A DNA stretch of 23,917 bases from a virus. Below the pieces are notes generated by a model. It ran no database searches, was not told the DNA's origin, and saw only the letters and a program-made list of their open reading frames with translations. The translations under genes were made by a program, and so were the position numbers. Position 1 is the stretch's first letter, and each line of letters begins with the position of its first letter. Of this stretch, positions 13,941 through 21,038 are shown in pieces. Where the stretch lies: positions 1-23,917 of the IMG/VR virus record IMGVR_UViG_3300004151_000044. One strand, written 5' to 3'.

Positions 13941-14573
13941 TTAGCGAACGACGATGCCCAGGGCGAGCAAGTCGGCCTGGCCGTTGGCGTCGAGGCCGGT
14001 CAGCTTCGCGCCCACGACCTCGGCGTCGCGCACGATGACGGCGGCCTGTGCATCAGATTCGGTGGCATCGACCGCGGCATACAGGATGCCAGTGGCGGCG
14101 CGCCGGCCGTCGTTGGTGCCGTCGTCGTCGTAGGCGACCCATTCGCCGAGGCCGGCATTGACGGCGATGGTGAAGGTATCGCCGACGATGAAGTCGGTGC
14201 TGCCGTCGGCCAGGGTGAACGTCAGGCCTCCCGCGCTGAACAGCACGCCGACCTCGCCGGCGCCGACTGCATCGCCGTTCGGGTCGACCACGCTGAACTC
14301 GCCGCCGTTGGCCGCGGCGGCGGTGATGGTCAGGACATAAGTGCCGGTGATGGCATCGTTGCCGACCGTTACGGTGCCGAGCGTGCCGTTTCCGGTGTTG
14401 CCGCCGGCGGCGCTCGGGGTGGCGGCATTGGCGGCGGTGATCTTGGCCAGCAGGGTTCCGGCCGCCAGCTTGCCGGCCGTGGCGTTGACGGTGATCTGCT
14501 CGCGGGAGCGCTGGCCGTTGGCCTCGGAGAGCAGGAATTCTGCCGTGCGGGCGCCTTGGGTGAGGATGGTCAT
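13941..14573 (-). CDS. Head decoration protein, lambda gpD family with inserted beta module
   Basis: This 210 aa protein is almost twice the length of lambda gpD (110 aa). The gpD-type core is split: residues 1-57 carry VNATAGKLAAGTLLAKI, and residues 142-210 carry WVAYDDDGTNDGRRAATGIL followed by AQAAVIVRDAEVVGAKL. Between them lies an insertion (about residues 58-139) with the same beta module as in the 384 aa tail protein. Without it the core would be about 128 aa, close to the family. The start lies 3 bases after the protease stop. The protein forms trimers on the capsid surface at quasi-threefold sites; the insertion probably projects outward. Position between gpC and gpE follows lambda order exactly. 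Confidence 0.88.
   Translation of the reverse strand: MTILTQGARTAEFLLSEANGQRSREQITVNATAGKLAAGTLLAKITAANAATPSAAGGNTGNGTLGTVTVGNDAITGTYVLTITAAAANGGEFSVVDPNGDAVGAGEVGVLFSAGGLTFTLADGSTDFIVGDTFTIAVNAGLGEWVAYDDDGTNDGRRAATGILYAAVDATESDAQAAVIVRDAEVVGAKLTGLDANGQADLLALGIVVR
14157..14402 (-). repeat. Beta-rich virion module, copy in the capsid decoration protein
   Basis: About 82 residues inserted in a loop of the gpD-type core, with GNGTLGTVTV near its start, LTITAAAANGGEFSVV in the middle and FTLADGSTDFIVGDTFTI near its end. It corresponds to the module at 5220-5462 in the tail protein. Similarity extends to DNA. Confidence 0.78.
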
Positions 14574-14576
14574 GGG

Positions 14577-15014
14577 TTAGGCTCCGATTTTCTTCATAGT
14601 GCGGCGCCAGGCGTCCGCGGTGCTGTGGGTGCCGACCGCCGACTGGCGGTTGCTCAGGTGCGGGCCGCGCTGCAGGCGGCTGGCCAGCTCGCTGCGAACC
14701 ACCTCGACGCCGGTGCCGGCCGTGATGTAGTCGGCGGCCAACTGCGCCATGCCGGCGGCGGTGCAGAGGTTGCGGATCTCCTGGGCGCGCTCGACGGCCG
14801 CCTCGAGCTGCGAGGCAGTCCACTGATTGCGGATGGCAATGGCGACGGAAAGGCCGTGCTTTTCACACTGCTCGGCCAGGACGGCAGGGCTCAGCGGGGT
14901 GGCAGAGGCCTCGACACTACTGCTTTCCGATTCGTTCTCGACGCCGGGATCGCCCTCTTCGGGCGGCTCCGGAAGCTCGATGTCGTCCGGGAGATCCCCT
15001 TGCTCATGGGGCAT
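14577..15014 (-). CDS. Candidate nested scaffold protein (lambda Nu3-like), in frame within the protease gene
   Basis: Lambda's scaffold Nu3 is made from an internal start in frame with the 3' end of gene C. Here an in-frame ATG at 15014 (Met296) is preceded by GGGAAGAGGAT, a good though closely spaced ribosome site. The product would be 145 aa: an acidic Pro/Glu-rich start (PDDIELPEPPEEGDP), a Ser-rich linker, and a helical C-terminus (LEAAVERAQEIRNLC) ending in a basic tail (AWRRTMKKIGA). This is the usual make-up of a scaffold whose basic end contacts capsid protein. Internal initiation is inferred, not shown. Confidence 0.55.
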   Translation of the reverse strand: MPHEQGDLPDDIELPEPPEEGDPGVENESESSSVEASATPLSPAVLAEQCEKHGLSVAIAIRNQWTASQLEAAVERAQEIRNLCTAAGMAQLAADYITAGTGVEVVRSELASRLQRGPHLSNRQSAVGTHSTADAWRRTMKKIGA

Positions 15015-15899
15015 ATCCTCTTCCCGCAGCGGCACCTTGCGGGTGTAGGCGCCGCCCTGCAGCTCGGCCATCAGCTCGCGGAAGGTGCCGAGGTGGTCGG
15101 CCAGGCCGGCGTCGATGGCGTTCTGGCCGAACAGGATGCCGGCCTCGGTAGCCCGCACCGCCTCGACAGACAGGCCCCGGTACTGGGCCACGCTGCCGGC
15201 GAACAGGTCGTAGAGGCGATCCGATTCGCCCTGCATGAAGGTGCGGGCCTCCTCGCTCAGCGGCTCGTTGGGGTTGCCGGCGACCTTCATGGCTCCGGAG
15301 TGGACGTAGGTCCACTTGATGCCGGCCTTGGCGTTGGCCTCGGACACGTCGCGATGACCGATGACCACGCCGATACTGCCGACGCCGCCGGTGCGGGTGA
15401 TCCAGATCTCTGAGCAGGCTGCAGCGATGGCGTAGCCGCCGGAATAGGCATAGTCGTCGACCATGGCGATCAGGGTCTTGCTGTTGCGCAGCTCGGCCAT
15501 GCGGTCGGTCAGGTCGAATACCTGGGCCGCTTCTCCACCCGGGCTTTCCAGGCGCAGCACGACGTGGGTGATGCTGGCGTCGGCCTCGATCTCGTCGAAG
15601 GCCAGCATCAGGCCCTCGTAGCTGGTCGGGGCAACGCCGCAGACCGGCTCGACGGCGCGGGCGATCAGCGGGCCGGACACGTCGAGCACGGCGACATGGC
15701 CGACCCGCTCGAGGATCTGCCGCGGCTCGCCGCCGGCGCCGGCCTCGACACCGCCGCGCAGCCAGCCGTCGATCAGTGCGTCGGCCATGGCCGGCTCGAC
15801 CAGCAGCGGGCGGTTGACCACGCGGGAGTAGATTTGCGGCACGAGCGGGCCGCCCTGTCCGCGGCTGAACAGCCGGGACAGCAGGTTCGGTTTGAGCAT
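14577..15899 (-). CDS. Capsid maturation protease, lambda gpC-like (S49 family), with C-terminal scaffold region
   Basis: This 440 aa protein is nearly the same length as lambda gpC (439 aa). The S49 protease domain covers about residues 60-275: VAVLDVSGPL, then THVVLRLESPGGEAAQV, then DDYAYSGGYAIAAACSEIW with the likely nucleophile Ser153, then TGGVGSIGVVIGH. Lys205 in SGAMKVAGN lies 52 residues after Ser153, the same spacing as the Ser147/Lys199 pair of Bacillus SppA, so a Ser-Lys dyad is likely. Residues 296-440 form an acidic, then helical, scaffold-like tail. The ATG at 15899 has CGGAGCG upstream; longer readings from 16259 are shadow-like over the portal gene. It cleaves the scaffold and portal parts during prohead maturation. 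Confidence 0.9.
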   Translation of the reverse strand: MLKPNLLSRLFSRGQGGPLVPQIYSRVVNRPLLVEPAMADALIDGWLRGGVEAGAGGEPRQILERVGHVAVLDVSGPLIARAVEPVCGVAPTSYEGLMLAFDEIEADASITHVVLRLESPGGEAAQVFDLTDRMAELRNSKTLIAMVDDYAYSGGYAIAAACSEIWITRTGGVGSIGVVIGHRDVSEANAKAGIKWTYVHSGAMKVAGNPNEPLSEEARTFMQGESDRLYDLFAGSVAQYRGLSVEAVRATEAGILFGQNAIDAGLADHLGTFRELMAELQGGAYTRKVPLREEDMPHEQGDLPDDIELPEPPEEGDPGVENESESSSVEASATPLSPAVLAEQCEKHGLSVAIAIRNQWTASQLEAAVERAQEIRNLCTAAGMAQLAADYITAGTGVEVVRSELASRLQRGPHLSNRQSAVGTHSTADAWRRTMKKIGA

Positions 15900-15916
15900 G
15901 GGGCGCTCCGGTTGGG

Positions 15917-17365
15917 TTATTCGTCGGTGACCTTGACGGGGTCGTGGCTGTACTGCAGGCCCATGGCCTGGGCGCGCTCGGTATCGGCCCGGTTCTGGCG
16001 GTCGATGTCTTCGACGTCGTAGCCGCGCTCGGCAGCGGCCGCAGCGCGCGAGCTGAGCCCGCCCTTGATGAGCATCAGCTCGCCCTGGGCATCCTGCACC
16101 GGGTGCAGGTAGCGCCATGCTTGGGGTCGCCAGTCGCATGCCAGGTAGGCCTTGCGGTTGGTGGCGTAGTCGCGGGCCTTGAGCCGGCCGGCGAGCACTG
16201 CCGCGTCGATGAACGCTTCCCACATGCGCCGGCACAGTTGCGGGATGGTGTAGAGCCACTGTGCCTGCTCGATCAGCCGGCGGTATTCGTTGAGCAGCGC
16301 GCGCAGAATGCGGTCGTTGACGTTGCGCATGTCGCCGGACAGCAGCTCGTAGGGAATCCCCAGCGAGGCCGCCACGCCCATCAGCTGCTGCCGCATGAAT
16401 TCGCCATAGGCGCCGCCCTGGTCGGCGTCGAACAGCTTGATCTCCTCGCCCGGCAGCAGGGCCGGGAAGGTGCCGGGCTCGATGTTGACCATCGGCGCTG
16501 CGCCGCCTTCCAGCGGCTCTCCGGTGAACGGGTCGAACTGGAAGTCGCTGTCGTCGAAGCTCTGCCGGGTGATGGCTCCGGTGTAGTTGGCCCGGGTCTT
16601 CTTGCGGGTCAGCTCGGCATCGTCGTACTCGTCGAAGTCGCGGGCCTTGATCAGCGCCTGGACGGTCTCGGCAATACCACGTACCTGCCCGGGGCGCAGC
16701 GGAGCAAAGTGGTGAATGACTTCGCTGGCCGGCACCGGGACCAGCTCCATGCCATTCGGCGACATATCGCAGGGGTGGCGACGGTACATCCAGTACTGCG
16801 AGCGCTTGCCGCCCCCGTCGAACTCGATGCCGGCGACGATCTCGCGGTCGCCGTACTGCATGCTGTGGGTGTGCGGTACCTGCTCCGACTCGATCAGCTG
16901 GAACTGCACCGGCACCGGGGTGCCGCTGTTCAGCCCCAGGTGGCGGATGCGCACGAACACCTCGCCGGCCTCCTTGCGCGATCGCACGGCCAGGGCCATG
17001 AGGCCATAGGCATCGAGCGTGCCGTCGTAGTCGGCAGCGGCGCAGAACTCCTCGTCCCAGAGGCGGTTGGCCTCGGCGGCAAATGTGGCATCCGGAGCCT
17101 TGGAGCGCGGCTTGATGCCGGCGCCGACTTCGTTGCTGACCCAGTTGCGCACGCCGTTGGCGATCCAGCCGTTGTTGCGGCCGGCATCGCGCGAGCGAGC
17201 GCGGACGGTGGACATCTGGCCGACGGCTGCCCGGGTCGGCCCCGGCGATCCGGGCGCCCAGTCCTTCATGCGCCGGCCCTGGCTGGCGGCATCGTAGCTG
17301 GCCTGCGGCCGGAGCGGCGCGCCGTCGAGCAGGAAGCCGCGGGATTGCAGGGTTTCGAAGTCCAT
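15917..17365 (-). CDS. Portal protein, lambda gpB family
   Basis: This protein of about 482 aa begins MDFETLQSRGFLLDGAPLRP and contains SRDAGRNNGWIANGVRNWV, an LNSGTPVPVQFQLIESEQVP segment, ASEVIHHFAPLRPGQVRGI, a FPALLPGEEIKLFDADQ segment, and RILRALLNEYRRLIEQAQW. All are characteristic of the gpB-type portal (Phage_portal_2), and lambda gpB is 533 aa. The start is the ATG at 17365, whose A is also the last base of the gpW stop; a GTG three bases earlier is possible. The dodecameric portal forms the DNA channel at one capsid vertex and binds terminase during packaging and gpW afterwards. The protease gene follows after 17 bases. Confidence 0.92.
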   Translation of the reverse strand: MDFETLQSRGFLLDGAPLRPQASYDAASQGRRMKDWAPGSPGPTRAAVGQMSTVRARSRDAGRNNGWIANGVRNWVSNEVGAGIKPRSKAPDATFAAEANRLWDEEFCAAADYDGTLDAYGLMALAVRSRKEAGEVFVRIRHLGLNSGTPVPVQFQLIESEQVPHTHSMQYGDREIVAGIEFDGGGKRSQYWMYRRHPCDMSPNGMELVPVPASEVIHHFAPLRPGQVRGIAETVQALIKARDFDEYDDAELTRKKTRANYTGAITRQSFDDSDFQFDPFTGEPLEGGAAPMVNIEPGTFPALLPGEEIKLFDADQGGAYGEFMRQQLMGVAASLGIPYELLSGDMRNVNDRILRALLNEYRRLIEQAQWLYTIPQLCRRMWEAFIDAAVLAGRLKARDYATNRKAYLACDWRPQAWRYLHPVQDAQGELMLIKGGLSSRAAAAAERGYDVEDIDRQNRADTERAQAMGLQYSHDPVKVTDE

Positions 17366-17598
17366 CACAGTCCCCGGCGGTGGTTGAGTCGGTAGCCCCG
17401 CAGGCGGCGGCCGTTGTTTTCGCTGGCCTGGATCTCGGCCTTCATACGGTCGCGCAGGCCGATCAGTTGCGGCAGCTCGGCAGTGGCGTAGCGGGTGGAG
17501 TCGTTGGGGCCGAAGCGCACTTCGACCACGCGCTCGCCGGCAGCCAGCGCGACGATGGCGGCCTCGACGGCCTGGAGCTGTTCGCGGGTGTAGGCCAT
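17365..17598 (-). CDS. Head-tail joining protein gpW-like (77 aa)
   Basis: This 77 aa protein lies between large terminase and portal, the exact place of lambda W (68 aa). It reads AYTREQLQAVEAAIVALAAG at the start, then a beta hairpin VVEVRFGPNDSTRYATAEL, then a second helix LPQLIGLRDRMKAEIQAS and a basic C-terminus (NNGRRLRGYRLNHRRGL). The helix-hairpin-helix with basic tail is the gpW fold. The protein seals the portal after DNA packaging and begins the connector to which FII binds. It starts 7 bases after the terminase stop and overlaps the portal start by one base. Confidence 0.88.
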   Translation of the reverse strand: MAYTREQLQAVEAAIVALAAGERVVEVRFGPNDSTRYATAELPQLIGLRDRMKAEIQASENNGRRLRGYRLNHRRGL

Positions 17599-17605
17599 CA
17601 GCGGG

Positions 17606-19702
17606 TTACCTGCATGCCATGCGCACCCGGCGGGTGGCGGTTCGTTGGGGTTTCGGCTTGGGCGGATCGACCGGACGCGGTTGTGCGACCTGATCGGGCG
17701 CGGCCTGGACCACGTTCGGGTTGTTGCCCCAGTCGCGCGCCCAGGCCGGCGGACTGGACCAGTCGACTTTCTCCATGCCCTGGCGGATCGCTGCGGCGCG
17801 GTTGTAGCAGGCGAGGTCGAACGCTTCGTTGTTGCCCTTGCCGGGCTTCTTCCAACCCTGCGGGGTGCGAACCTCGAAGGTCATTTCCTCGAAGAACCAG
17901 TCGCCCAGCCACTCGGGGAAGTGGCGGTAGCCCGGGCCCGGCGCTTCGCGCTGCAGATCGGCGTCCACCGCATCCTTGAGCTGGTTGGTGTTGAGCCGCC
18001 AGACAGGGATCTCGCCGCGGGCCTTGGCTTTTCGGTCCTTGCGGTCGCTGTCCGGGTAGGTCTCCTTGAGCCGCGGTGCATTCGGGGCGCCGTCGCCCTT
18101 GATGAGCATGAAGCGCTTGTGCAGGCCTGCGCGCTTGAGCTTGCGCCAGTAGTCGTAGGCCCGCTCGGTCACGCCGGCCTTGCCGCCGGAGTCACAGGCG
18201 ACCATGACCGGGAGCATCGCCCTGTTGCTGCCATCGGCCAGCGGGTAGGCCTTCTGCATGACCTCGGTCAGCAGGTCCCAGTCCTCCAGGTAGGCGGCAG
18301 GATCGACCGGCAGCGGCTGGCCGTCTTCGTCCAGGCGCTTGCTGGTGCGGATGTTGTAGCGGTCGATCAGCCAGTTCTCGCCGTGAGCGCCCCAGCCCTC
18401 GACCTGAACGACGAAGCGCGGCTTGCCGCCAGCCTGGACGTCCGCCGCGACGGTGATGAAGCGCACGCCGTCAGGCACCTGGAACTTGACCGTTTCCTCC
18501 TTGCGGACGATCAGCAGATCCTGCGAGCGCACCGACTCGGCGCGCTGCGGCATGTAGGGCGCGCCCTGGTCGAGGTTGGTGGTGGTCTTGAGCATTTCCT
18601 CGTCGCCGGTGGTGACGTATGCGTGCACGCCCTGCAGGTAGCGGCCGACGATGGACTCCCAGCCCTGGAACGCAGCGGCCATGCCCCCCAGCCAGAAGCT
18701 GGCGACCTTGCTTTGCCGCGGCTCGCCGCTGATGGTGCGGTCGCGGTCGATCTGCTGCCCCTCGATCAGCCAGAGGCCAGCGCGGTTCATGGCCCGCTTG
18801 TGCTTCTCGCCGATCAGGCTGCCGCAATGTGGGCAGGCGAAGTAGGCGCACTCGCGGATCAGCCTGGCGAGGTCTGCGGTGCGGATCTGCTCCTTGAGCT
18901 GCTCCATGCTCGGCAGGGCGAAGCTGCCGATGCCGGGCTCCGGCTCGCTGAACTCCTTGCAGTCCGGGCACTGCCAGTACCAGCGGCGGCGGTCGCCCAT
19001 GTTGTACAGGCCGACAATCCCTTTGCAGGGAGGCCCTTCGTGCGGTGTCTTTCGCCGCCAGGCCGGGTCGCTCATTTCCCGTCCCGGCGAGGACTCCGCG
19101 CAGCACATGCCGCGCGAGAGGAAGGTCTGGGTGCGCTTGAGCGCGAGCGACCAGGCGTCGCCCTCGCCGTCGATGTCGTCATCCATGCGGTCGTAGTCGG
19201 TCAACCAGACCCAGCGGATCGACTTCGACGACAGCTGGGAGACGGCGGGCCAGCCGATCTTGAGCACCATGCCGCTCTTGAAGAACTTGTCGAAGACGTT
19301 GTCGTCGGCGCGGCCGGTGGCGATTCGCGAGGCCAGCTCGGGGCTGTAACGGATGGCGCGGTCGATGCGGGTGCGCGAGAAGTCCCGCGCGGACTCCTGG
19401 CTCATCTGCACGATCAGCGCGTCGCCCGGGTCGCAGGTGACGGTGTAGGCAAAACCGCCGTCGATCAAGGCCTGGGTCTTGAGCGACCGCGCCGGGCCGG
19501 CGAATACCACGCCTTCGAAGCGCCGGCTGGCCAGCAGGTCCAGCGGCTCGCGCATGTAGGGAGCGACGTCGAGGGTAAATTTTCCCTGGTAACCGCCCGG
19601 CTCGTTCAGGTACAGGTTCTGCTCTGCAGCATCGCTCACCAGGATGCGTCGTGGCGGCCGGATAATCTCGGCAGTGTTGCGGACGATGTCAGCTGTCTTC
19701 AT
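17606..19702 (-). CDS. Terminase large subunit, GpA family
   Basis: This 698 aa protein has an N-terminal ATPase with Walker A-like GPARSLKT (about residues 69-76) and Walker B-like VWLTDYDRM (about 165-173). It has two CxxC pairs, Cys245/Cys248 and Cys290/Cys293, that look like a zinc ribbon, and a C-terminal nuclease with ITVAADVQAGG (Asp421) and a VACDSGGKAG segment. Lambda gpA is 641 aa. The ATG at 19702 has GGACGAG upstream and overlaps the small terminase gene by 14 bases; an earlier in-frame start at 19768 would overlap by about 80 bases and adds a Cys-rich, shadow-like 22 residues, so I reject it. It cuts at cos and drives packaging through the portal. Confidence 0.95.
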   Translation of the reverse strand: MKTADIVRNTAEIIRPPRRILVSDAAEQNLYLNEPGGYQGKFTLDVAPYMREPLDLLASRRFEGVVFAGPARSLKTQALIDGGFAYTVTCDPGDALIVQMSQESARDFSRTRIDRAIRYSPELASRIATGRADDNVFDKFFKSGMVLKIGWPAVSQLSSKSIRWVWLTDYDRMDDDIDGEGDAWSLALKRTQTFLSRGMCCAESSPGREMSDPAWRRKTPHEGPPCKGIVGLYNMGDRRRWYWQCPDCKEFSEPEPGIGSFALPSMEQLKEQIRTADLARLIRECAYFACPHCGSLIGEKHKRAMNRAGLWLIEGQQIDRDRTISGEPRQSKVASFWLGGMAAAFQGWESIVGRYLQGVHAYVTTGDEEMLKTTTNLDQGAPYMPQRAESVRSQDLLIVRKEETVKFQVPDGVRFITVAADVQAGGKPRFVVQVEGWGAHGENWLIDRYNIRTSKRLDEDGQPLPVDPAAYLEDWDLLTEVMQKAYPLADGSNRAMLPVMVACDSGGKAGVTERAYDYWRKLKRAGLHKRFMLIKGDGAPNAPRLKETYPDSDRKDRKAKARGEIPVWRLNTNQLKDAVDADLQREAPGPGYRHFPEWLGDWFFEEMTFEVRTPQGWKKPGKGNNEAFDLACYNRAAAIRQGMEKVDWSSPPAWARDWGNNPNVVQAAPDQVAQPRPVDPPKPKPQRTATRRVRMACR

Positions 19703-20198
19703 AGACTGTCTCGTCCAGCAAGCTGCACACATCGAGCAGCTGCTGATACAGAGCCTCTCGGGCACCATCCACTACGCTGATCACTCGTTCGACCTCCTCG
19801 GGCCGCAGGGCACAGTCGCGCTCCAGCACGTCCGGAAGGGTGTCGAGCGCCGAGGCCAGGGACTTGAACGCCGTGGCGACGACCTGCTCGACCTCGTCAA
19901 CTGGGATCTGGAATCGCTGTTCTGCCAGCCATTTGGCCTTTTCCCGCTCGGCCCGGTAGTGGGTGAGCCGCTCGGACGGCGGGAGCTTGTCGGGGTCATC
20001 TTCCGGCGCGGCAACTTGTGGCCCCATCACCGCGACGACGACATCGCGCAGCCGCCAGGCGGGATGGCCTTTTGTTTCGCCAACAGGAGGGATGCCCTCG
20101 AGGCGACGCTTCACGGTGCGACGGTCGATGCCGAATTCTTCGGCCAGCGCGTTGATGGACCACAAGCGCGCCCCCGAATGTACAAGGGTCACACTCAT
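19689..20198 (-). CDS. Terminase small subunit (Nu1/DUF1441-like)
   Basis: This 169 aa protein has an N-terminal winged helix-turn-helix, LWSINALAEEFGIDRRTVKR followed by a short wing, a GETKGHPAWRLRDVVVAV segment, then a charged helix PSERLTHYRAEREKAKWLAE and a C-terminal helical part. This is the layout of Nu1/DUF1441-type small terminases, which pair with GpA-type large subunits. The start at 20198 has AGGAGTC about 6 bases upstream. The HTH would bind cosB-like sites, which in lambda lie near and within this gene. The C-terminal acidic end (DETVYEDS) may contact the large subunit. Confidence 0.87.
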   Translation of the reverse strand: MSVTLVHSGARLWSINALAEEFGIDRRTVKRRLEGIPPVGETKGHPAWRLRDVVVAVMGPQVAAPEDDPDKLPPSERLTHYRAEREKAKWLAEQRFQIPVDEVEQVVATAFKSLASALDTLPDVLERDCALRPEEVERVISVVDGAREALYQQLLDVCSLLDETVYEDS

Positions 20199-20468
20199 GC
20201 AGACTCCTATTCAGCCCAGCAACCACGGGGCCTGCAGCGATTCGCGAGCGGAGCGCCTCTTGTACATTGACTTTCGGCAAATGCTCACCCCGCACAACTC
20301 TTCAAAACGTCTGGAAGCCAGAAGCCACGCGGCCTCCAGCAGATAGGACTCGGTGTTGTGGTGGAGCATCCGAAAAATCGAAAAATTGTCCGTTACCGCG
20401 AGGCTCGACGCCTTCCCCGCGGTAGGGGGCGGGTGGCCAGGGTCCCCGGCGCACCGGGCCAGCGCCCG
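20199..20468. other. Intergenic region before terminase, candidate cos/packaging site
   Basis: This is 270 bases without a convincing gene, between holin and small terminase. It holds, on the plus strand, a perfect tandem repeat CGAAAAAT CGAAAAAT (20371-20386) inside an AT-rich patch, a very G/C-rich patch with CCGCGG (20418-20423), and a small inverted repeat CCCGG/CCGGG (20445-20458) just after the holin stop. In lambda-like phages with GpA terminases, cosN and cosB lie just upstream of the small terminase gene. The cut position cannot be read from the sequence alone. A 52-codon frame (20211-20369) exists but has no ribosome site. Confidence 0.4.
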
Positions 20469-20798
20469 TCACTGCCCCCCCACCCTCCGCTCGACGCCGG
20501 CCTTCTTGGCGAGCCACTGGGTATAGAGCCCACCAGCTACGTCAGCGCCCAGTACCGCGACAACAATACCCAGCCCACCGGCCAGGTGTATGCCTGAGCC
20601 TGCTGCCATGGCCAGCATCAGCGTCGCCATGCCAAGCAGACCCGAAGCACCGAACCGCAGCATCACTCGCTTGAGGATCTGTTCCATGGTTAGGTCGCCA
20701 CCGGAGGCACGGAGCATTTCACCGGACAGGCCAGCCATGGAGATCAGCACGAGCAGCCAGAACGGCATGTCGGCGAGCGTCTGGTGCTCGTTGGGCAT
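20469..20798 (-). CDS. Holin (109 aa, three probable membrane helices)
   Basis: This 109 aa protein begins MPNEHQTLADMPFWLLVLIS and has hydrophobic helices at about residues 12-28, 52-68 and 72-92. Between the first and second lies an amphipathic charged part (GEMLRASGGDLTMEQILKRV), and the C-terminus is charged (WLAKKAGVERRVGGQ). Length and layout fit class I phage holins found in Pseudomonas phages. The ATG at 20798 is preceded by AAGGAAAC. It lies downstream of two intrinsic terminators and upstream of the terminase genes, the place of the lysis cassette in lambda. No endolysin follows it. Holins form the inner-membrane lesion that ends the infection. Confidence 0.78.
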   Translation of the reverse strand: MPNEHQTLADMPFWLLVLISMAGLSGEMLRASGGDLTMEQILKRVMLRFGASGLLGMATLMLAMAAGSGIHLAGGLGIVVAVLGADVAGGLYTQWLAKKAGVERRVGGQ

Positions 20799-20870
20799 GA
20801 GTGTTTCCTTGGGAGTTAGGTGGCCCGCAGCGCAGTCCTGCCAGGGAGCTAAGGGGCGAGGGGCCGAAAC

Positions 20871-20896
20871 GAAAAAGCCCCGCACGATGGCGGGGC
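20871..20896 (-). terminator. Intrinsic terminator 2 of the tandem pair before the holin
   Basis: On the minus strand GCCCCGC / GCGGGGC (20896-20890 with 20883-20877, loop of 6) is followed by TTTTTC (20876-20871). A perfect 7-bp GC-rich stem with an immediate U run is a strong terminator. It lies about 73 bases upstream of the holin start. Confidence 0.85.
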
Positions 20897-20984
20897 CTGG
20901 AATGGATTGGCGCAGGGGGCGAGCCCAGTCGTTGTTTCGCTTGTCGCTGGCAGTGACTTCTGCCGTCGCCTGGGTGCGCCAGAA

Positions 20985-21020
20985 ATAAAAACCCCGGCCA
21001 GATCGCTCTGTGCCGGGGTT
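20985..21020 (-). terminator. Intrinsic terminator 1 of the tandem pair before the holin
   Basis: On the minus strand AACCCCGGC / GCCGGGGTT (21020-21012 with 20998-20990, loop of 13) is followed by TTTAT. It is a perfect 9-bp stem with high GC. About 300 bases separate the candidate late promoter start site from this terminator, so a short leader RNA would be made without antitermination. Confidence 0.85.
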
Positions 21021-21023
21021 TCG

Positions 21024-21038
21024 GAGGTCAATGACCTC
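21024..21038. repeat. Perfect 15-base palindrome GAGGTCA-A-TGACCTC
   Basis: Two 7-base arms separated by one base, immediately before terminator 1. The one-base centre makes it a poor RNA hairpin but a good candidate for a dimeric protein-binding site. No identical second copy was noticed in the window. Confidence 0.5.

Noticed and set aside
19703-19768. Upstream in-frame start for the large terminase
   Set aside because: It would add 22 Cys/Ser-rich residues unlike terminases and overlap the small terminase by about 80 bases; the ATG at 19702 has a ribosome site.
17645-19780. Plus-strand open frame of 711 codons opposite the large terminase
   Set aside because: Composition is shadow-like; the minus strand encodes an evident GpA terminase.
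20211-20369. 52-codon minus-strand frame in the gap between holin and small terminase
   Set aside because: No ribosome site before its ATG and no recognisable features; the region fits better as a packaging site.
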